64,000 bases of DNA, taken from positions 78,382 through 142,381 of the IMG/VR virus record IMGVR_UViG_3300032087_004763, one strand, 5' to 3'. This DNA is from a virus. The position numbers and the translations under genes are program-made. A model generated the notes under the pieces. It saw nothing but the letters and a program-made list of their open reading frames with translations, had not been told where the DNA came from and did not search any database. This document shows, in pieces, positions 26,724-35,192 of the stretch (positions are counted from its first letter, which is position 1; every line of letters starts with the position of its first letter).

Positions 26724-27662
26724 TTAAGCTAGAGTTATTTCACCCTGATTTCCGATTAAGAACCAATTTGCTCCGTCCCATACGCACTGGCATCCGTCGT
26801 TTTGTGCAAGTGCGAATGAGGTTCCTTGTGCAAAATTTGAAGGAGTAACAGTCATAGCACCAGCGCCCTTATTTGTAAAGATCTTGTACTCACCAACCGT
26901 TGTTCCATCTCCTAAAGTTACTGCTATTGCACTTCCTCTATTACCTATGATAAAGGTTGTATCATCAATATCTGTAGCTGCTACTGTAGCTGCTGTTACA
27001 GTCGTTGCTGTATAGGCAGCTTTTGAAAATTTTACGGATCCAGTTCCCTTTGCATCAACATTTAAATTAATATTAGTGTTTGTACCAGTTGCTGAAATAG
27101 ATGGAGGATTACCGGTAGCAGCATTACTAATTGTTATCTCATTTACTGCAGATCCTGTTCTACTCAGAATCAACATCTCGTTTCCAGACGAGTCGTTAAT
27201 CGACTGTTGAATAATTGGTCTATATGCAGTCGGATTCGTGAGCGTCTTATTTGTTAGTGTATCTGTCGTTGCTCTACCGACAAGCGTATCAGTTGATGTC
27301 GGTAAAGTAAGTGTTCCTGAGTTTGATATAGAAGAAATAACAGGCGTCGTAAGCGTCTTATTTGTTAACGTAACCGTGTTTGTATCAAGTACGATATTAC
27401 CCGATGCATCAGGTAATCTAGCAACATTATCTGCAGTAGGATTAGTTACCCCAAGACGAGTTTCAAATGCATTTGCTGATGATCCTTCAAATGCAATAAC
27501 GCTGTCCTCGATCGTTATCTGAGAACCAAGCGTTGTGCTATCACCGCCAAGATATGTGTATATCTCAGAGAAGTTGCTATTAATCTTGTCAGCGGCTTGA
27601 CGAAGTGTATCACCGGTCTTATCGTTCGCAGCAGAACCCGTGCTAATATTTTGCTTTGCCAT
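26724..27662 (-). CDS. Virion structural protein, short-fibre/gp10-like N-terminus
   Basis: 312 residues. N-terminus 'QNISTGSAANDKTGDTLRQA' and 'INSNFSEIYTYLGG' is the very common phage baseplate/fibre start 'NIGTAPNDGTGDTLR.A...IN.NF.E.Y'. Repeated 'TLTNKTLTTPVISS' and 'TLTNKTLTNPTAYRP' units follow, and the end 'GDGTTVGEYKIFTNKGAGAMTV' is a beta domain ending in a Trp-containing 'VWDGANWFLIGNQG'. It occupies the place where a gp10-type fibre attachment protein would be expected after gp8 (inference). Confidence 0.6.
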   Translation of the reverse strand: MAKQNISTGSAANDKTGDTLRQAADKINSNFSEIYTYLGGDSTTLGSQITIEDSVIAFEGSSANAFETRLGVTNPTADNVARLPDASGNIVLDTNTVTLTNKTLTTPVISSISNSGTLTLPTSTDTLVGRATTDTLTNKTLTNPTAYRPIIQQSINDSSGNEMLILSRTGSAVNEITISNAATGNPPSISATGTNTNINLNVDAKGTGSVKFSKAAYTATTVTAATVAATDIDDTTFIIGNRGSAIAVTLGDGTTVGEYKIFTNKGAGAMTVTPSNFAQGTSFALAQNDGCQCVWDGANWFLIGNQGEITLA

Positions 27663-27688
27663 ATCTACCTACTAAAAATCTATAGTTT

Positions 27689-27696
27689 TATTTATA
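27689..27696 (-). promoter_or_regulatory. T4-type late promoter (TATAAATA)
   Basis: Exact minus-strand octamer in the 34-bp gap before the gene starting at 27662. Probably drives the operon of virion genes down to 18.3 kb. Confidence 0.6.
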
Positions 27697-28665
27697 TCAG
27701 AAATTCGAGTCACTTAAATATCTAGTGAATATTGATGCATCCATTGTCTCGGTCGTAATCGTAGTATCTGGTCCAATTGAGTCAGCACTATCATCAAACG
27801 TAAACGAGTTCGGTGACATAATTTGTAATACATTGTCATATGTATTATCAAGTTCTGTAGTGGTCAACGAACTATAGTTACTAATTGGGTCATTCAATAT
27901 TATTCTACCCGAACTATCACCAATAGAAAGCGTAGCGGTCAATGGTTCATCTAGTGCAAACATCGAGATTGATGCTTCTTGACCCTGAATCACGATTGCT
28001 TCGGCTTCAGCTAATGGATTTTGTCCAATCGCTGTCGGAGTAATAGACGCTGGATTTTCGAGTAATACTTCTCCCTCAAAATAAAATCCAGCTGGATGTA
28101 CAAACTTTTTATACAGAGTCTCATACTCTCTTGTAGATAGACCCGTCTTAACTAAAATAGAAAAGACCTGATAACGCGTATTATTTGTAATAAATTTTTG
28201 GCTTTCAAATCCTATATGATGTGATAAGAAATTATTATCTGCATCATTAATAGTCAGTACATCTTTCTTAGGATACTCAATTGCTGCTTCTTGGTTGAAG
28301 AAACCTCTGAAGAATCCTTCGGCTGATACTAATGTTCCCTTTGATTGATAGAACAATGCTAACAATCTTGTCATCAATCTTGGTTGTTTAAAGAATGATA
28401 CGTTAGTAAGACCGTCACCGATCTCACCAAGTAGAAGGTCTAGATTAGAAAGATCAGTTTGACTTACATCCTTAAGAGAAAATATATCATGTATTATTCT
28501 ATCGTATGCTTTATCGTCTGTACCACTTACAAAATCATAATATTTTTCTAAAAAAGTTATTAGATTAGGATAATCTTCTTGCGCATACTCTGGTAAGACG
28601 TCTTTTATCTTTGATTGAAAAAACGGTAGATCTCTTCTATTTTGATCTTCTATAATGTGTGTCAT
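27697..28665 (-). CDS. gp7: Baseplate wedge protein, gp7-like
   Basis: 322 residues. N-terminus 'LPFFQSKIKDVLPEYAQEDYPNLI' and 'FLEKYYDFVSG' is a typical start of marine T4-like wedge proteins placed between gp6 and gp8. The T4 gp7 is far longer (over 1000 aa), so this would be a reduced version. The assignment rests on order (25-6-7-8) and that N-terminal motif. Start overlaps the gp6 stop by 4 bp. It could instead be a marine-specific wedge protein unrelated to T4 gp7. Confidence 0.55.
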   Translation of the reverse strand: MTHIIEDQNRRDLPFFQSKIKDVLPEYAQEDYPNLITFLEKYYDFVSGTDDKAYDRIIHDIFSLKDVSQTDLSNLDLLLGEIGDGLTNVSFFKQPRLMTRLLALFYQSKGTLVSAEGFFRGFFNQEAAIEYPKKDVLTINDADNNFLSHHIGFESQKFITNNTRYQVFSILVKTGLSTREYETLYKKFVHPAGFYFEGEVLLENPASITPTAIGQNPLAEAEAIVIQGQEASISMFALDEPLTATLSIGDSSGRIILNDPISNYSSLTTTELDNTYDNVLQIMSPNSFTFDDSADSIGPDTTITTETMDASIFTRYLSDSNF

Positions 28666-29927
28666 GTGATGACAGCCGCTGTGTTCTGATAATCGATAGT
28701 AGCATTTGCAAATGATTTGTCAGTATCAATTGTAATGATATAATTTCTTAATGGCCGAATCGTTGCTTGATTTGCCGGTGTAGCAGTTATGTGAATACTA
28801 GAGCCAGCAAACGCACTCGGATTAAATCCAGTAATATCAACTTTACCTTTTGCAGGATTATAACTTCCTGCATTATCTTTGATAACAACCTCATCAGAAT
28901 TGATGATCTCAAGTGTATTAGATTCAAGTTTGTTTCTTAATGTACAAGTCTGACCGTTAAGTGTAAAGGAAGTAGAAGTGACTCTATACTCGACATCATC
29001 ATTCGCAGCGATAGCAACAGGATAACTCAAGGAATAATCAGCTAGAAGATTCAGGGTAGGAGAGAATCTTAACTGCATCTTAACATCCATTTTTGAGTCA
29101 AGAATCGCTGTGCTTATTCCATCCACTTCAGCGAGCAATGCTGACCTTCTAAAGACCTTATCGAATGTATTAAGATTTGAGGTAATATAATTATTAATTA
29201 CCGTTTGTACATTCGATTCCGTAGTTTCTACAGTTGTACCTGATAAATCAGGATCAAAATTAAATGTAGTGACTAACTCTAGAAAGACATCGGTCGGATC
29301 GCTAAAGACGGTGTCAATTGACATGATTGCAATATTGTCACCAAGTTGTGTTTGAATTTGGCTTTTTGTCGCAGTCTTAGTTGCTTCGGTGATACCATCC
29401 TTAAATTTAAGACTCACATAAACTCTTCCATAAACTGGAGGAACGTTATCGTTTCCACCCCAAGCAGAGACATCAGATATCACAGATGAATATTTTGATT
29501 TGATTAAAGCTTTGTAATCCTCGGCTGTTACAAGTCGTTGTTGTGTCGCAAACGCAAGAGGTGCATTTCCTTTAATAGAAGCTATTGATTCCTTCTCATC
29601 ACCGCCTGCAGAGTTACTCACAGTAGTGACAGATAAATCATAATCAACTGATGGACTTCCAAAAGATATCTGTGCATTTGGAGAAAAAACTGATGCTCCA
29701 TTTGCATCTGCACCTGAACTTGTAAGATACGTTATCTCAATTTTATTTCCTGATGAAGGAGATTTACCGAGTACATTACCGTCACTGAAAATAACATCAT
29801 AGAATCCATTAGGTGCTTCTCTTACAATGTAAACAGTCGAATTTGAATTAATCCTTGCTGTGTCATTAATATTGACATAAGTAGTTGATTCGGCTGATGT
29901 AGTTGTATCAAACACCTTGACTGTCAT
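28662..29927 (-). CDS. gp6: Baseplate wedge gp6, C-terminal part (after in-frame stop)
   Basis: 421 codons from the first ATG after the internal stop, but this ATG has no ribosome site and the frame is continuous with the upstream fragment (start-to-start distance 570 bp, divisible by three). Codons between the stop and this ATG read QVYIIPDKTIDTTT, good protein sequence. Contains 'FATQQRLVTAEDYKALIKSKY' and 'VSAWGGNDNVPPVYGRVYVSLK', the characteristic gp6/J-type wedge core. Known role: gp6 forms the baseplate wedge ring with gp7 and gp53. Both parts together would be about 611 residues, close to T4 gp6 (660). Confidence 0.85.
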   Translation of the reverse strand: MTVKVFDTTTSAESTTYVNINDTARINSNSTVYIVREAPNGFYDVIFSDGNVLGKSPSSGNKIEITYLTSSGADANGASVFSPNAQISFGSPSVDYDLSVTTVSNSAGGDEKESIASIKGNAPLAFATQQRLVTAEDYKALIKSKYSSVISDVSAWGGNDNVPPVYGRVYVSLKFKDGITEATKTATKSQIQTQLGDNIAIMSIDTVFSDPTDVFLELVTTFNFDPDLSGTTVETTESNVQTVINNYITSNLNTFDKVFRRSALLAEVDGISTAILDSKMDVKMQLRFSPTLNLLADYSLSYPVAIAANDDVEYRVTSTSFTLNGQTCTLRNKLESNTLEIINSDEVVIKDNAGSYNPAKGKVDITGFNPSAFAGSSIHITATPANQATIRPLRNYIITIDTDKSFANATIDYQNTAAVIT

Positions 29928-29969
29928 TGTTGTAGTGTCGATTGTTTTATCTGGGATAATATAAACTTG

Positions 29970-29972
29970 TTA
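29970..29972 (-). other. In-frame TAA stop interrupting gp6
   Basis: Codon 176 of an otherwise continuous 612-codon frame (30497 to 28662). Upstream reads ...VGDKTG, downstream QVYIIPDK... in the same frame, so a single base change would restore a full gp6. Candidate sense codons one change away include CAA, GAA, AAA, TCA and TTA. Confidence 0.9.
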
Positions 29973-30497
29973 ACCAGTTTTGTCACCAACTAAAAATGTT
30001 TTTGTTTTAAGTGTCCCTTCCTTAATAGAGAGAGTAGAACTTCCAGCAGAAGTTTTAAACTGAAAATTACCAGATCCGTCATTAGTAGCAATATGATCTT
30101 CTAATGTTTGAAATGTATAAGAGACTTCATCGAGCGTAGCAGTAAACTTTGTGTTCTTCGGAAGTGTAACAGTTGACGTCAGTGTATCGCTTGATGCTAC
30201 TGATATCGACACGTTAGCAGCCGAAGCAGTCTTCGATCTTGGATAGTATCCTAGGTTTTCTGCATGGGTAACAACAGAACTTCTTAACTGCGCAGAAGAA
30301 AGAAACGCTTCATTGAGTCCCATGTTTGCAATGAGACCATTAACATGTGTATTATATGCTAGTACATCTAAAATATTAGAAAGGCCTGACCCTTCAAAAT
30401 CATAGTCAGAAAATTCTGACTGAGATTGAAAATAAGATTTTAGGCTTGATTTAATCTGATCAAAATCTAAATCAGACGACTTGATAGCGGTGCTCAT
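29970..30497 (-). CDS. gp6: Baseplate wedge gp6, N-terminal part
   Basis: 175 codons ending in TAA. 'IKSSLKSYFQSQSEFSDYDFEGSGLS' and 'LAYNTHVNGLIANMGLNEAFLSSAQ' are the standard gp6 N-terminal region of T4-like phages, followed by 'HAENLGYYPRSKTASAANVSI'. ATG directly follows the gp25 stop. Truncated alone, it lacks the ring-forming core that resides in the next fragment of the same frame. Confidence 0.88.
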   Translation of the reverse strand: MSTAIKSSDLDFDQIKSSLKSYFQSQSEFSDYDFEGSGLSNILDVLAYNTHVNGLIANMGLNEAFLSSAQLRSSVVTHAENLGYYPRSKTASAANVSISVASSDTLTSTVTLPKNTKFTATLDEVSYTFQTLEDHIATNDGSGNFQFKTSAGSSTLSIKEGTLKTKTFLVGDKTG

Positions 30498-30938
30498 TTA
30501 TCTCAACCTCACTAGATCTACTTCTAATACTACGTTTTCTAGAGTCGTAATGACGGTAAACTCAACGTTGACAGTCATCGAATTAAAATCTGGATTAAGC
30601 GATACGTTAACTGCTTTTACTCTTGCCCTTGGCTCATAGTTCTCAATCGCTTGTGCGACTTGTTCTTGTATGTCTAATTCAGAAAACTCTTCTGACAGCT
30701 CAAATAAAAACTCATTTAATCCACCGCCAAAGTACGGATCAAAAGGTTTCTCTGTTGGGTTTGTCATCAGAATATTCTTGACAGATTGCTTTACGGCTGC
30801 AGCATCTGTTTTTTTAAAGATATCACCAGATGACTTCTTTGCAAAAGTCAAATCAATATCTTTGTATAGTCTTGTAACCGAAGATGTTAACGGTACCTTT
30901 GCTAGATTACCGTCTTCGATTGAAAATGCTTTTGCCAT
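30498..30938 (-). CDS. gp25: Baseplate wedge protein gp25 (lysozyme-like fold family)
   Basis: 146 residues (T4 gp25 is 132). 'YKDIDLTFAKKSSGDIFKKTDAAAVKQSVKNILMTNPTEKPFDPYFGGGL' carries the hallmark 'D.DL.F...........D..AVKQSI.NL..T..GE.PF.P..G' of the gp25/GPW family, and 'YEPRARVKAVNVSLN' the conserved EPR motif. Gp25 is the universally conserved wedge protein that contacts the sheath. It leads the gp25-gp6-gp7-gp8 cluster and has a late promoter upstream. Confidence 0.95.
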   Translation of the reverse strand: MAKAFSIEDGNLAKVPLTSSVTRLYKDIDLTFAKKSSGDIFKKTDAAAVKQSVKNILMTNPTEKPFDPYFGGGLNEFLFELSEEFSELDIQEQVAQAIENYEPRARVKAVNVSLNPDFNSMTVNVEFTVITTLENVVLEVDLVRLR

Positions 30939-30957
30939 AGTAGAAACTCTTTTCTTT

Positions 30958-30965
30958 TATTTATA
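30958..30965 (-). promoter_or_regulatory. T4-type late promoter upstream of gp25
   Basis: Exact TATAAATA on the minus strand, 20 nt before the gp25 ATG at 30938, in a 33-bp gap. Confidence 0.7.
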
Positions 30966-30971
30966 ACTCTT

Positions 30972-31634
30972 TTAAGCAATTGCGGTTAAAGTCAATACCG
31001 GTTTCGATAAATCTAAAGACGCTTGTCCATCCGATCTTGCAAGAGGGCGATATGGTGCATGCCATTCTCCATAGTGACTAGTATTATACCGTCTGGTTTT
31101 TATTGCAAGTGTTTTACTTGTGGTCCAAGACGTAAAATATGCCTTATCCAAATCTTCAGTATCTGCATTACAATTAATAACAAATTCCATATCAATCCTA
31201 TCAGCCTGAATGGCTTCAAGATGAAATTCATACGATCTGACTGAAACATTGTCAATGACAAAATCCATATAGTTAATTGGATCCCCAGCTATAATTGCAT
31301 ATGCTGCAGTTAATTTATAAATTACTTTTGTGGCAGCTGGTGGTGGAATGTAAGTAATCGAGCTTCCTGGCATTGTCTCAAACGTATTACTATTATTTCC
31401 ATCAATCCACTGAGCAGTAACCTCAGGCCATGTAAATGTTCCAGACGCTCCAGTCAATTGTGATCCATCACATATGCTTGACAACTGTTCAATAATTGTT
31501 CCTTTAGGATAGCTGTTAATTACTAGTTGCGAATATGAAATTGTTCCAGTAGTACTAATATTCCCAGCCGTGACCGTTCCAGGAGTAGTAATATTACCAC
31601 TTATATTTAAATTTTCTACTGATAAATTACTCAT
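30972..31634 (-). CDS. Putative virion structural protein (fibre-like)
   Basis: 220 residues. N-terminus 'LSVENLNISGNITTPGTVTAGNISTTG' is a fibre-type beta repeat. The C-terminal domain 'SSITYIPPPAATKVIYKLTAAY' with 'HYGEWHAPYRPLARSDG' resembles a beta-sandwich tip. Paired with the following gene (31643) in a fashion suggesting two related surface proteins. No enzymatic residues seen. Confidence 0.5.
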   Translation of the reverse strand: MSNLSVENLNISGNITTPGTVTAGNISTTGTISYSQLVINSYPKGTIIEQLSSICDGSQLTGASGTFTWPEVTAQWIDGNNSNTFETMPGSSITYIPPPAATKVIYKLTAAYAIIAGDPINYMDFVIDNVSVRSYEFHLEAIQADRIDMEFVINCNADTEDLDKAYFTSWTTSKTLAIKTRRYNTSHYGEWHAPYRPLARSDGQASLDLSKPVLTLTAIA

Positions 31635-31642
31635 TTTATCTC

Positions 31643-32443
31643 CTATGATTTTTGATATATTTCAGATAATTTAATAATACTTACGCCCTGTTCATCACCT
31701 TGTGCTGGAGGACCTGATCCAACATCATTTAAGACAAAACTCATGGATGAGGTGGGTGCATTACTTGATCCAAATGCAATACCGTATCTTAGCTCGTTAG
31801 TAGTTGCTGGTTTGTCAAAGTATATAAAACTATGCTGCTGCGAAGTGTTACCAATATGCGCATATACTCCCCAATAGTTTGGATGATGTTTATTATTATA
31901 ACCTTCATATCCTGCTGTAGTAATTAGCTCGCCGTCTTTTACTATTCTAAATCCACTATCAGCGCTTGTAGAGATACCATTAATTGATACCTCCATCATA
32001 ATTAAACTAGTTGTGTACTTAGGTTTAATTTTAGTTTCTAATGGAGTTATTATTGCACCAGGAAATGGATGATTTGAAGCTACGTAGTATTGTGAGGCAG
32101 CATCTTCTCGAGTAAAAACAGTTTGTATTATCTCACCATGTCTATTATCTTCTGAAAAATTTTGAAAGATATTTGGATCCATTATAAACAGATCAGCAGA
32201 ATCATCAAGTGTTACCGTAATACCAGATGGAATCGTCAATGTGTCTGCAGTAAAAAGCGCACTCTGACCAGCAGACAAACTAAGATTTTTAGTAACCTGA
32301 TTTGACCCTAAACGAACGGGTGGATCAGTAAATTCTACAATTTTATTTGCATCGGTCGATGCCGTTCGTGGTAAAAAATAAATCACCTCGCCACTCGAAT
32401 CAACGAAAGCAAGCTTATTATCTTTTACAATCATATCAGTCAT
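31643..32443 (-). CDS. Putative virion structural protein
   Basis: 266 residues. Opens MTDMIVKDNKLAFVDSSGEVIYF. Residues 50-90 contain 'SLSAGQSALFTADTLTIPSGITVTLDDSADLFI', similar to phage surface proteins. The rest is a beta domain with 'LIMMEVSINGISTSADSGFRIVKDGE'. Located between gp5 and gp25, where T4 has no counterpart, so it is an accessory virion protein of this lineage (inference). Confidence 0.5.
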   Translation of the reverse strand: MTDMIVKDNKLAFVDSSGEVIYFLPRTASTDANKIVEFTDPPVRLGSNQVTKNLSLSAGQSALFTADTLTIPSGITVTLDDSADLFIMDPNIFQNFSEDNRHGEIIQTVFTREDAASQYYVASNHPFPGAIITPLETKIKPKYTTSLIMMEVSINGISTSADSGFRIVKDGELITTAGYEGYNNKHHPNYWGVYAHIGNTSQQHSFIYFDKPATTNELRYGIAFGSSNAPTSSMSFVLNDVGSGPPAQGDEQGVSIIKLSEIYQKS

Positions 32444-32446
32444 AAT

Positions 32447-33163
32447 TTATCCCTTGGGTTTCGATGTTGTTCCAGCAGCAAGACCCGCGTTATCGACGTG
32501 AGTATGCTGAGTTTGTGTAATTCCGTTCACGGTAATCTCACCTGAACCAAATGTCTGATTTGTTGAGGATGCCTGTACATTTACCGCTGATCCGCCATCA
32601 ATGTACACACCATTCCCTTTAATCACAATCTGACCATCTGGATGAAATTCAATAAACGATCCTGACTTATGCCTAATGTGAATGCGTTCTGCATCTGGTG
32701 TATCATCAATCTCAATCACGTGACCAGATGTTGTTTGCGTTACTTTGTTGTTCGGGTACACGGCTGCGTACGGATCACCCGGGGCACCCGACACGCTCAC
32801 GGATTTTGTTAGTGTATTCTCACCACGAGTAAGTTTATTTGTTGATGGGGCATCTCTTCCATCACCTTCATACTTTGGCAATGATCCAAAGATAAGTGGT
32901 AATTGAGAATCACCACCATCAAGAAAAATACCAAACACAAGTGCATTAACTTGAATGCCTAACGGATTTCCTAACCCATTTGTTCCACCTTCAGTAATCG
33001 GTGTGACGACCTGGGCCCATGGTAAGTCATCATCTTTAATTAGATCCGTATCATCGTGAATTCCGTATATTCTAACCTTGATTCGAGCAAGTTGCTTTGG
33101 ATCGTTAATATCAACAACCTCTCCCATAAACCATCGTGTCTGATCGCCATAAAAATCTATCAT
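32447..33163 (-). CDS. gp5: Baseplate central spike protein gp5-like, without lysozyme domain
   Basis: 238 residues. N-terminal OB-fold 'WFMGEVVDINDPKQLARIKVRIYGIH' and 'LPWAQVVTPITEGGTNGLG' match the gp5/VgrG family start. Residues 135-200 ('GHVIEIDDTPDAERIHIRHKSGS' and 'IEFHPDGQIVIKGNG') fit the beta-helix needle region. T4 gp5 (575 aa) carries a lysozyme between these parts; here it is absent. Known role: membrane-puncturing spike. ATGA overlap with the hub gene. Confidence 0.85.
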   Translation of the reverse strand: MIDFYGDQTRWFMGEVVDINDPKQLARIKVRIYGIHDDTDLIKDDDLPWAQVVTPITEGGTNGLGNPLGIQVNALVFGIFLDGGDSQLPLIFGSLPKYEGDGRDAPSTNKLTRGENTLTKSVSVSGAPGDPYAAVYPNNKVTQTTSGHVIEIDDTPDAERIHIRHKSGSFIEFHPDGQIVIKGNGVYIDGGSAVNVQASSTNQTFGSGEITVNGITQTQHTHVDNAGLAAGTTSKPKG

Positions 33164-34467
33164 AAACGTTGATTTCCTAGTTTAAGACATGATAGTCTTA
33201 CATTACATCCTTCGCTCTTAAACACATATTGGGTAGCAAAGATTAGGTAGTCGCCTGATTTTTTAGGATCGATCTGCGATTCTTCTTTCCTTTCTGGTGA
33301 TGATACAGGAAACTCGAGTCTAATATTGTTACCAGTCGCTGAGGCAACATCACCATCAATAAAATCAATACCATGAACATCCACCTGTATAGGAGCCTTC
33401 TTGAGTAGACCAAACACTGCATCTGATATCACATTTAACTTGTACTCAGCCTTACTATTACTTTCTAGATACGAGTTTCGATTGTCAAAAGCAGAGGATC
33501 CACCGACACGCGTAATCATTCTTGAAGAATATTTATTGAACGATTGCTCATTGTGTTTATAGTCCGACGAGTACATTGGATTTGGCTGAGTGTCTTTAAA
33601 TAAATCTGAGTTGATTGCTGGTTTAATGAAGTCTTTTTCTATGTCAAAGTGAAACTTATTCTTTTGATTTTTTAGCGTATCAATGTATTGGTAATCTGCT
33701 CCAATGAATCCTCTTCTGATAAGCATCAATAGCTCATCAGTATTTTTTTGATCATAACCACGGATTGTTCTTCTTTGTACATCATGAGACTTTCCTCTCG
33801 AAGCACCAGAGAAATAACGATATGGAACATCAGCATTCATTACTGGTTGCTCTAAGAGTGAACCGAGATCTGCAAAGATAAGCTTGTTACCTACAAGCGT
33901 CGAGTACAGGTAAAATGGATATCCGTTATTAGTAGTTGCCCTTTGAGTAATCCATGACATTGCGCCTAATGGAGAAAGATTAGGAACAATCACTTTCATC
34001 GATTGCTTATCTGTTTCTGTACTGTATACTTCTTTACCTAGATAGTTTTTAGCAAGTTTTTTTACAATCTGAGTACACGTATTTGAGTACGGTCTGTTCA
34101 CGTTATATAAGCTTGAGATATATCCAATGTCTTCAATTAGATGAAGAACGACAAATCGATTATTGTCATTTACGTTTTGATCGATTTTGATACTGTCAAT
34201 ATAGAAAGTTTTTGTAATAGTGACTGCATTCTTTCTTATGCTTTTTATATTGACAGTAATTTTCTCAGCTCCAAGTACATCTGCACCTGAGATAAATTTT
34301 CTAGAATCCTCAAGGGCTAACACCGCAGTAAGGTATGGTTTACCCATATGCTCGTATATGTCAAGGTCGGTTACAGAAGGTGCTAAATCAACTGTACCGG
34401 TAATTCTATCTGACTCAAAGAGAATGCTTTCAAAAGCAAAATCTTTTGCTGCTTCTGTTGCTATCAA
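33160..34467 (-). CDS. Baseplate hub protein, gp27-like
   Basis: 435 residues (T4 gp27 is 391). It lies directly before gp5 in translation order and overlaps it, as expected for the hub that binds the spike. 'KPYLTAVLALEDSRKFISGADVLGAEKI' and 'TKTFYIDSIKID' fit the tube-like domains of hub proteins. 'CTQIVKKLAKNYLGKE' and 'MSWITQRATTNNGYPFYLYST' resemble the gp27/gpD fold. Identification relies on fold pattern and position, not a specific signature. Confidence 0.65.
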   Translation of the reverse strand: MIATEAAKDFAFESILFESDRITGTVDLAPSVTDLDIYEHMGKPYLTAVLALEDSRKFISGADVLGAEKITVNIKSIRKNAVTITKTFYIDSIKIDQNVNDNNRFVVLHLIEDIGYISSLYNVNRPYSNTCTQIVKKLAKNYLGKEVYSTETDKQSMKVIVPNLSPLGAMSWITQRATTNNGYPFYLYSTLVGNKLIFADLGSLLEQPVMNADVPYRYFSGASRGKSHDVQRRTIRGYDQKNTDELLMLIRRGFIGADYQYIDTLKNQKNKFHFDIEKDFIKPAINSDLFKDTQPNPMYSSDYKHNEQSFNKYSSRMITRVGGSSAFDNRNSYLESNSKAEYKLNVISDAVFGLLKKAPIQVDVHGIDFIDGDVASATGNNIRLEFPVSSPERKEESQIDPKKSGDYLIFATQYVFKSEGCNVRLSCLKLGNQRL

Positions 34468-35192
34468 CTTGCTATTGCCCCACGGAATGCATTAATGACT
34501 TGATTGATAGAGTCTGGTTTAATGATTCGAATATCCTTCAATTCATCATTCAGGGATATGTATCTGTCTTGATTAGTGATCTCATTAACAAGTACACCAG
34601 GTCCGACTGTAGGATCAATATCAACATATTCCTTATTAGAGTTTTCATAATGATGTGCAGCAAGATACTCTAATGAAGATGATGTAAGAGTGATTTGTTC
34701 TAGTACTCCATCGCTGTTTGTAGATGAAATAAGTTCACCTGCAGAGAAATTACCTACGATACTCGATAGTATTACCTGGCCTAAATCCACATTTTTATGT
34801 AAGATGGTTCCTGTTGCACCGGATACGACACCTTCTACAGTCTGACCTACTTTAAACTTTCCAGCGAGAGGCGTTCTCGTTACAAGCGTCGTATTTGGAT
34901 AATCAGCTATCGCCTTTGCTGTAATTTCTCTGTTTGTCAGTGGCCATCCTCTCTCACGGATATGATTGTTTAATGCAAAAAAAGTCCAGTGATAATCAGT
35001 TGTACCATAGAGTTTAAATGAAGTTTGATCAGGTCTTTCAAATTCTGATATCGTATAGTCAAAGTAAAACGCCACATTCTCTTTAACCTCATCTAGAACG
35101 CTAGCATATCGAGATATATTTACGAATACATCAGATAAAGTTTCGTTACCAAATTTATAATTAACCTTTGGAAAATATTGAAAGTACGGCAT
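34464..35192 (-). CDS. gp53: Baseplate wedge protein gp53
   Basis: 242 residues (T4 196). Starts MPYFQYFPKVNYKFGNE and contains 'FYFDYTISEFERPDQTSFKLYGTTDYHWTFFALN', the diagnostic gp53 block, followed by 'RERGWPLT'. Residues 95-160 form an extra 'KVGQTVEGVVSGATGTIL' beta domain common in marine relatives. Known role: gp53 clamps wedges together. Overlaps neighbours by 4 and 1 bp. Confidence 0.88.
   Translation of the reverse strand: MPYFQYFPKVNYKFGNETLSDVFVNISRYASVLDEVKENVAFYFDYTISEFERPDQTSFKLYGTTDYHWTFFALNNHIRERGWPLTNREITAKAIADYPNTTLVTRTPLAGKFKVGQTVEGVVSGATGTILHKNVDLGQVILSSIVGNFSAGELISSTNSDGVLEQITLTSSSLEYLAAHHYENSNKEYVDIDPTVGPGVLVNEITNQDRYISLNDELKDIRIIKPDSINQVINAFRGAIAS

Noticed and set aside
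29970-29972. Reassigned TAA codon explaining the gp6 stop
   Set aside because: Many other genes here end in TAA with tightly placed neighbours, so a recoded TAA is unlikely. No suppressor tRNA is visible in the window.
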